Assembly: GCA_012845835.1 (NCBI GenBank)
Contig: JABAKD010000014.1
Location: 2,784,484-2,848,483 of the forward strand
Reading direction: 5' to 3'
DNA length: 64,000 nt
From: Undaria pinnatifida
Lineage: Eukaryota; Sar; Phaeophyceae; Laminariales; Alariaceae
Part shown: piece by piece, positions 48,601 through 57,600 of the stretch
Position numbering within the stretch: position 1 is the stretch's first letter
How the letters are laid out: every line of letters starts with the position of its first letter
The notes under the pieces: generated by a model
What the model saw: the letters and a program-made list of their open reading frames with translations, nothing else
Database searches by the model: none
What the model was told of the DNA's origin: nothing
Program-made: the position numbers and the translations under genes

Positions 48601-51600
48601 CTCCGCGTTTTACGTATACTACTACTCGATCAAGACACGGAGCAAGCATCGTCGCCACCACCACCATCATCATCATTGTCATCACACACCGAGTGTACAG
48701 CAACGACTGGTACAGCAACGACTGGTACAGCAACGACTGGTACAGCAACGGTTGGTACAGCAACGACTGGTACAACAACGACTGGTACAGCAACGACTGG
48801 TACATCGACAACTCGTATAGCAACGACTGATACGCCAACGACTGGTTTGGTACAGCAAGGACTCGTACGGCAAGGGCCGGAATACAGCAACGACTGGTAC
48901 TACAAAAACGCCTACTCCTACAGCATCGTCTACTACTACAGCACCGACAGGTACAGCAACGCCTACTACAGCAGCGACGTCTCCCGAAGAGACTACTACA
49001 CACCGTACAGCAAGCAGAGGCAACTACTACGTACAGCAGCGAATGCAGCAGGACTAGCGGCAGCTACTTCATCCGTTTCATCAGCTATTTCAGCTTCTTC
49101 GTCTGCTTTACACGTTCTACCACTACTGACTACACATCGCACATCAACGTCAACAACGACGCGGCGTCCGGCCCCACAACTCCCATTGTGAAACCCCGCA
49201 GCCCGGAACTAGCCGAGATCCATTCAAGGCTTCGCCAACTCACCCACAGTGACCTTCAGGGAGGACAACTGCTACGCGGTGGACCGCAGTCGCAGAGCGG
49301 ACAACAACCACTGAGCGGACACCAGTCACCTCCGCCGTCGTCTGCTGACGACAACTGCCCGCTTCCGGAGGCAGGCGGCGCCGCAGGGGCGCCCGCCGTA
49401 GGGACTGGAGGAGCGACGCCCGAGGAGAAATCAGAGGCTGGTGGGACGCTGGAGGTTACGCCTGCTGTGACGCGCCGAGCGGCGGCTGCTGCCGGGGGAC
49501 TCAGTTCCCTGGTTACCGAGTGTACTTTGCGCGAGCTACAACAGCTCAACCTTTACACCGGCGCAGATCTACCGGACATGGCTCATAAGCAGGAACTGCT
49601 CACCTTCGCGGAGTACGCCTATGCCACCACTAACACGCAACTTCACATGCGTCCGGAGGAGGAGATGAAAGCGAAAATAGTTCCGAACACGTTTTCAGAG
49701 GCGAGGAAGCTGCCGGAGGCTGCTCTGTAGGAGGCAGCCGAAGACAAGGAGATAGCGAGCCTGATCAAGCACCAGGTCTACGACCTCGTCCCCCTCACCT
49801 CGGTTCCTCCGGGATCCAAAATCATCGGCTCACGGTGGGTCTACAAGGTGAAGGCTGATGACTCACACAAAGCTAGAGTGGTGGTGCTCGGTTGGGGGAT
49901 GGTAGCAGGGGTTCACTGCGGGAGCACGTTTGCTCCTGTGAGTCGTCTTCAAAGCATCCGCATGGTATTGGTTCTAGCGGCGGAGAAAAAACCTCGAGGT
50001 GTTACAGTACGATGTCCCCACGGCATTTCTCAACTCTCCTGTCGACGAAACGATATTCGTGAAAATGGCGCCTGGACGCGAGAAGACAGACAAAAACGGA
50101 GTCCACCAAGTCATGAGGCTTCGCAAGAGCCTCTACGGAATCCCGCAGGCACCAGCCAACTGGCATGGTACCATCGACGACTTCGTGGTCGCCATAGGAT
50201 TCAAGCCACTCAAGTCCGACCCCTGCATTTACACCTACACGCACAAGGATGGAACCTACAACCCCGAAACCAAGGGAGAGCCAACGTTTCCAAGCTGGAA
50301 CAAGGACACCGTCATTCTCACCATCTACGTCGATGATCTTCTACTGGTGGGGCAGAACAAAGTGCTGCTCAAGAAGCTGGAGGAGAAGCTGGTGCGACGC
50401 TTCGACACGAAGTGCATGGGGGACGTCTCGATGGTGCTCGGAATGCAAGTCACTCGCGACCGCGAGAGAGGAACACTCACCATCTCACAAGCGCACTACA
50501 CCAAGTCGGTACTCAAGACATACGGCATGGGGGAGTGCAAACCGGTGTACACGATCGGAGCCGGGCCGGAGTTATCGATCAACCAGGGGGAAGGGGACCT
50601 TCTGAGCAAAGCAGACACGCAGCGGTACCAGTCCATCGTCGGCAGCGTCATGTACCTGGCTCAAGTAAGCCGCTACGACATCCTCTACGGCGTCAACCAG
50701 CTAGCGAGCGCAAGGTCGAAGCCATCGAAAGCACACATGGGCGCAGCTAAGCATCTGCTTCGATACCTCGCCGGCAGCATCGACTTCAATATCACCTACT
50801 CGCAAGGAGGGTTCAAGCTGACAGCGTTCTCAGACGCCAACTGGGGCAACAACCCGGACAACGGCAAGTCAACTTCATCGTACGTCATGACGATGTGCAA
50901 CGGGCCTGTGAGCTTCAAAGTGGGCATGCAAGGGCTGACGGCCCAGTCAACGATGGAGGCCGAGCTTGTGGCAGCAGCACTGGCGATAAAGGAAGCAGTC
51001 TACTGTGCCGTATGATGGGGGAGCTAGGATTCGAGGAGGCATTCAAGTGCATCCCGATCCACATCGACAACACTTCGGCTCTGCACGTGGCCGGAAACAA
51101 GACCTACAGCTCGCGTGCGAAACACGTGGCACTGAGGCTGTTCTATGTGCGTGAGATCATACAGGAGGAAAAAATCAGCATCCACTACGTCCCAACCGAG
51201 CTCAACATAGCCGACGTCGGGACAAAGTTCCTCAGCAAACACCGCCACCGATACTTCATTGGGCTGATCAACAACTTCAAGGCCAAAGGACAATCTGGAA
51301 GCAACACGGAGGCGCTCCTGGTGCGACAAAGGCGGTAGGCATCATTTGTTTGACATTTATAGGACCATGAGCGGTCTGGGAATACATACATTCTACTGTG
51401 CGGTATGCTTGTTTGGACCCTGTTTCACGACGTCGATGATCGTTTGATTACCGGGCAGAGCCCTAGTTACGACGGCGTTTAGCTGATGATCGGGAAGATG
51501 TTGGAGCTACAGCCAGTATAGTTAAGAGGTTTGCTTTCGCTTACTTGACTTCGTAGACACTTAAAACGAGTATCGACAATCGACAGGGTTAACATTAGTT

Positions 51601-54600
51601 GGTGCTTCAGTGCCCACAGCAGTGCGATTACCATTAAGGGGGAGTGTTGAAGATATTAGGGCGTGAACACCTACATCTCTGATTAATGCTCATCGCCACT
51701 GCTGTTGCCTGGGGCAGCAGTAGTTAGCACCAGTACTGCTATAGCAAAGGAGAGCAGGTAGCTGTAGCCGGGGGAAGCAGTACGTAGCACTACTGTAATA
51801 CTGCTGTAAACAGGGAGCAGCAGTCACGATACGTAACGAAGTACCACTCGGTAGCTTCGGGATCGCGACGAGTCAAGAAGCAAGTTTACCCGAGCTACGA
51901 CCGGCGAGAACTGGGATCGGCTAACCGCTATTCGTCGGCCAACGTAGGTAGCACTGGGTCGTCAATAGCGTGTTGCAGTAGCCGAGCACAACAGTAGTAG
52001 CATCGGTGATGTTTTAGGCAGCAATGGAAAAACACGGTGTGTTAAGTTACGGTTCGACTAAAATGCGGCGTAACTACGACCAGTTCTTTTGAGGACCCCG
52101 ACGAGTTGTTGTTGTTTGTTTGTTTTTGTACACGGGGTCCTTCAAGTACTATTGTTGTAGCAAACGAAGGAGCGGGGTCTGAGTACGTAGCTACGAGAGA
52201 GAGAGCGCGGGCGTGCCCCACCCTCTCTCACTCCTCTCACCACCACCTCTAGACTCAGATGTCTATTGTTCTCTAAGGTTGATTGCCCAACAAGCGGCCC
52301 TTCTACAAAACATCACTCTTCTGGGGTTTTTATCATCGATCGGTGGATCATCTTTGTCCAACACCAGCATGACAGCATGCTGCTGCCTGTGCCCGCCTGT
52401 GCGACCACCTGTCAAGGGTGTAACGACTATACCTGAATAGCCATCTCGAAAGGGGTTCCTTTTTTTCTCTCTCTTAAATCAAGAGGGAAAAAAAAAACGC
52501 CTTTTGTCAGCCATCTCGAAAGGGGTTCCTTTTTTTCTCTCTCTTAAATCAAAAGTGAAAAAAAACGCCTTTTTCCAGCCGTCTCGAAAGCAGTTCCTCT
52601 TTCTCTCTATCTTAGGATCCTGACGAAATGACCCCTATATCTACATGTGATTGTCGGTGAGTTGTTACCTCCGTCGTAGCTTTCTGTCTCTGCCGAGGCG
52701 GCTCCTGTACCGAAGAGGTGCGCCATGGCCCCGAGCTGAGGCGACGACAAGCGGATATCGAACGTTCTCTGCAGCGCGCTCTTCAGCTCAGACGGGGACA
52801 TGCACTTCACCTGTTTCCCGAAGCGCGCGCGCGGAGCGGAGGGGGGGGGTGGGGGGCGGGGAGGGCGTGCTCACTTCATGCATAGCCGTAGTCTTGAGAC
52901 AAGTGAACCTCCTCGCATCCCCGCAAAGATGTCGCTCAAAGGTACATTATTATTTACCCGTTACTACCGTTTCTTTTACACCGGAAGGACGACAGAGATT
53001 CGTCGAGACTTGATTTATTGGATCTTGAAGCGTCGCATATATATACCACAATCAACAAGACTTCAAGCGAAACGAGCTGTGGTCCAGTACAATTTTTGTT
53101 TTTTCCCCCAAGACCCACAAAAGTTACGCTTTCGGCCACAACTTTTGGTGGAACCATCCATAGCCCCCAACCCCAACCGAAGCCAAAGCGTGCTTTCAGA
53201 CACGATCAGCCGGCTTAATTAACCCTTTTAAAACTGTAAACACATTTCTACACTAATTTCAAGTACTTCCTCCCACAAAAAAATACGAGTGCAGAGTCAT
53301 CCCTCTATAGTGTGGTACGAGTTGCACTTTTATAGCCAAAAAAAGGTATACCTGACACTAGCTGCCGTAGTCATTGGGTCATCCCACGGTAAGGGTTGCA
53401 CTTTTATAGCCAAAAAAAGGTATACCTGACCGGTTGAGCTCCTCAACCATTGTGGAACTGCCGGTTAGTATGGTAATTTTACGAGTAGGTTTGTTTTAGG
53501 ACTAGCGCACAGAAATGTTGGTCGGTCGGGTTGCGCGACGAACGAACGTCTTCGAAGTCATATAGTTTCGGGTGAGATATTGAGCTGTTCTCGGGTTAGG
53601 AACTCAGAAAATTCTCAGAATCTGCTGCACCCTTCACGTCGGATGACTCGGCAATGATGAACAGTGTTGAGAGCATTTTCGCGAAACGCCCAAAATAAAA
53701 GCCAGATAATGCATACCTGGCACAACCAAATTACGAAGACATCGTTATTCAGCACGTATCAGATATCTCCTCTGTTGGACCGCAGCTGTAGTGCCATCAC
53801 CCACATGTACGCATACGCGGCGCTTGGACCCGTCCTTGCTGGCAACTATTAATACTTCACACAGGTAGCATGCAGAGATCGACATATGATAAAATGAATA
53901 AATACACTCCAGTAGCTGTGAGATCGAAGATTTTATCGAAACTCATCTATGCAAACTGTGTGTGATACTCCGATCGCGCGTATTACTGGGTGTGCGTCCT
54001 CATTAAGGATATAGGTCGGCGGCTCCCCTTAGAACTAGCTTGTACCAGGGTCGACATGTTGTACCACCGAAATACACTACACGATCACATCCACCGTCTC
54101 ATTCCCAATGCGTAAAGTAAATCGGTATGCGTATGTTCCTCCCTGATGTCGAGGACCAGCGTGAGGTCTAACCTTCCCATGGTAGCATTAATCGTGACAA
54201 TTCAATATAAATCACGAGAAAAAAACAGGCAGACCTCGCGCAAAGGTGTTACTTTGTTCTTCTTCTTTTTCGCCCCGAGGTTTTCTCTTCTCCTTTTCTG
54301 AATGTCGCTCCCGCCCAGCCTAATAACAACTGTAACAATTGAAGGTACGTGAGTCACGAGAAAAAAAACAGATGCACCCTCGCACGTAGGTTTTCTTTTC
54401 TTTTTTCGCCCCATAGAATAGGGCTTTCCTTCATATTTGTGAAGGTGCACGCGTGACCAAAGTTGAAGCTCATGGTTCCCATGTAAACTAAAACGATAGC
54501 ATACAGCACGCGCGGCCGACTTATAGACCTAGCGATGAATTCGGGTGGGCTGGTCGGTGCTTTTGTTGCCCGGTTACTTGCCCGATAGCGTTTTTCCCTT

Positions 54601-57600
54601 CAGATTGGGGTGCTTTCTCCTTGTATTATACTCCCCGTGTTCATAAGCCATGACCAAATCACCTCCCTGTACTTGCGATGCGCAACTCTGTCGTCGCAGT
54701 TTGTGGACCACAGAGGTCGTCTCTCTAGGAGGCATCGGCACGGGCACTGGTTGAGCTGGGTGTAGATGGGTGGAAAGATCGGCTTCATGTGAAGAACACA
54801 CACATTCTCTTTAGCAACGGAATAGCTTTCTTCAGTTTCTCCATGAGTGGAGCTTGATTATGCTCTTCGACACTGCCCGGTGGCTACAAACTTGCAGCAG
54901 CTTATGCCTGATGCACGGCGGCACGACGTAGGGAAACACCTTTGTTCCTCCTTTTAAACTTGCGGCACCCTCGAGGGGTTCATGTCAAAACCGCGTCCCG
55001 AAGGGAAACCTTGTACGAATTTCTCTATCACTACGAGGCAAAAAAAAGCACAAATGGCACGATAATCTGACCGGTCGAAATCACAGCTGAAGTATCTCCG
55101 AATAGTTAACTAAAACCCATGCAGCATTTTGGGAAGTGTTAATGAGAGATCAATGTTGAAACCCTTACTGCTGTACTGTACATTGTAGGACGAAAAATCA
55201 CGATAACAATGATATCGATGAAGTGAATGATGACACGATTAGATAAACGTACCTCCCATGCCTTGAGCCCGGCGGGACCGAGTTGCCTCCTGTCATAGCG
55301 AGCTCCCGTCTCGATCAGTATGTCCAACGTGTCGTCCAGATCCTGGAAAGGAGAAAGGCCGGTGAGGTGCGGCAGATCGTTGGTTTTTGTTCGGAGGCTT
55401 TCTCTAGGTTCTTCGCGTCATTGTGCGCTCTCAATTAAAATCCGTTTGCCCGTCGTTGAGCGATTGACATTAACACATGCAGCAGCACTTCTTTTGTGAC
55501 GAATGAAGGCTGAGATCGAAAACCGTTGGAGGCTACAGCAGAGGGGATACTATCCTCATTTTCACTACACGGAGTTTTTTCACCAACCGTACGTGTGACT
55601 CTGTACACCTCGAGGGAACAAAAGTAGTCTATATAGATCTAGTTGTTTTTGGCGCAGCGTAGCCTGGCGGTCCATAGCGGACTCGTATCGGGATTTTCAA
55701 CCGCAAGAAAGCTTAATCCGCAAAGGAACACCGCAATATATATATATATATATATGACTGGCCTGGGCTCTTCGTCTGAAAAGGCTATATACTGTACCCG
55801 TTGCCGTTAGAAAAAAAAGCATTCGATCATGGTATGTGCTCATCGGGTTGAACTTTTTTTATTCAGAGCTCCTCAGGCGAGGAGCCACGCACTTTTCCAC
55901 CGCGATATTTCGCAGCCGGTAACAGCGCGCGACGAAAAGGGGTGGGTGGCACTTTGTCTTTTTTCGCCACAAAAACATTTCTTTTCTGACTGGCCTGGGC
56001 TCTTGAAAAGGCTACACTGTACCCGTTGCCGTTCAAAAAAACAACATTCGGTCATGGTATTTGTTCATTGGTTTGCAATTTTTCGTTTAGAGCTCGTCAA
56101 GCGAACAGCCACGCACTATTCCACCGCGATATGGGAGCCGGTAACAGCGCGCGACGAACAGGGGTGGGTGGCACTTTTTTCTTTTTTCGCCAAACAAAAT
56201 ATTTCTGACTGGCCTGGGCTCTTCGACTGAAAAGGCTATACTGTACCCGTTGACGTTCAAAAAACAAAAATATTCGGTCGTGGTATGTGCTCATCGGGTT
56301 GAAAATTTTCATTCTGAGCTCCTCAAGCGAAGAGCCGCGCACCATCCTACGGTGGCAGTAGAGGCGCACTGGCTCTTTTTTGCCTTCCGAGGCTCCTACC
56401 CTATTGAGGAACATTTTTGTTTTCGCCAAAACAAAATATTTCTGACTGGCCTGGGCTCTTCGACTGAAAAGGCTATACGGTACCCGTTGCCGCTCAAAAA
56501 ACAAAAACATTCGGTCATGGTATGCGCTCATCGGGTTGAACTTTTTCATTCAGAGCTTCTCAAGCGAAGAGCCACGCACTATCCTACGGCGGCAGTAGAG
56601 ACGCACTCGCTCTCTTTTGCTTTCCGAGGCTTCTACCCTATTGAGGAGCAATTGCCTGGGCTCTTCGACTGAAAAGGCTATACTGTACCCGTTGCTGTTC
56701 AAGAAAAAAAATCGGTCATGGTATGTGTTCATCGGGTTGAACCTTTTCATTCAGGGCTCCCCAAGCGAAGAACCACGCACTATCCTACGGTGGCAGTAGA
56801 GGCGCACTGGCTCTGTTTTGCATTCCGAGGCTCCTAAACTGTTGAGGAGCATTTTTTTTTTCCTTCGAAGACCTACTATTGTGGGAAAACATATTTTTGG
56901 CTCTCATAACTGAATTCTAGGCCAATTATGACGGTTTTACTCGGCTGGACTGTCAAAAACACCTATACACTCCTCAAGACCCATCGCGTAGTTTTCCGAG
57001 GGCTTTCTGGAGCAGTTCTCCGATTCTCCAGGGTCTCATGTTGATTTTTGGCTCAACAAATCAGTTTTCAGAAATATGCATTGTTGCTCAAAACTGGGGC
57101 CAAAAACAATGGATTTTTGAGGATATTTGGCTAAAAAACACGAGGTCGTCAGAACTGGGAAATTGGACGAACAGAAAACTACGTGTCTGGAGAAACGGAA
57201 AAATGCGTCAGAAAGCTCTCGGAAAACTACGGGGAGCATTCTGAATCATCTATAGGTGTTTTTGGTCGTCCCACCGAGTAAATTGCATATGATCAGCGAA
57301 AAATCTCAGTTCTGAGGGCCCAAAAACAAATTCCCATAATAGCTGGTCTAACGCCAAAACATTACTTACTAATAACAGTGTTATGGTATTTCCCCGGGAG
57401 CCTAGCAAGGCCTAAGATATGGGATACGGCTGGATATAAAAGGGTTTCACATGACTTTGAAGGCATGTGCGTATCGAGAAAAGGGGAAGATGTTTTTCCC
57501 TCGCGGAATTGAACGCTATTCAGTTCGTCCGAGGCGTGTGTGGAACGAATACAAGAGCTTATCTAGTACAAGTGAGTGACCAACGCGGAACCTGCCTAGT

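Larger units (their letters stand above)
46138..52439 (+). mobile_element. Ty1/copia LTR retrotransposon, broken or reduced, young insertion
   Basis: 6.3 kb bounded by two 795-bp LTRs that look identical by eye, with a 5-bp target duplication GCCAT. The interior shows a copia-type reverse transcriptase and RNase H in the 3' half (49,190-51,340). I recognise no gag, protease or integrase in the 5' half, which instead holds two internal tandem-repeat blocks (about 47,610-48,060 and 48,690-48,870). The element therefore looks incomplete, with more than one break, yet recently inserted given the LTR match. It lies in the 8.5-kb intron of the EF/LRR gene, antisense to it. Confidence 0.92.

Noticed and set aside
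49999-51015. Host gene encoding a 338-residue protein
   Set aside because: It is the reverse transcriptase/RNase H part of the copia element.
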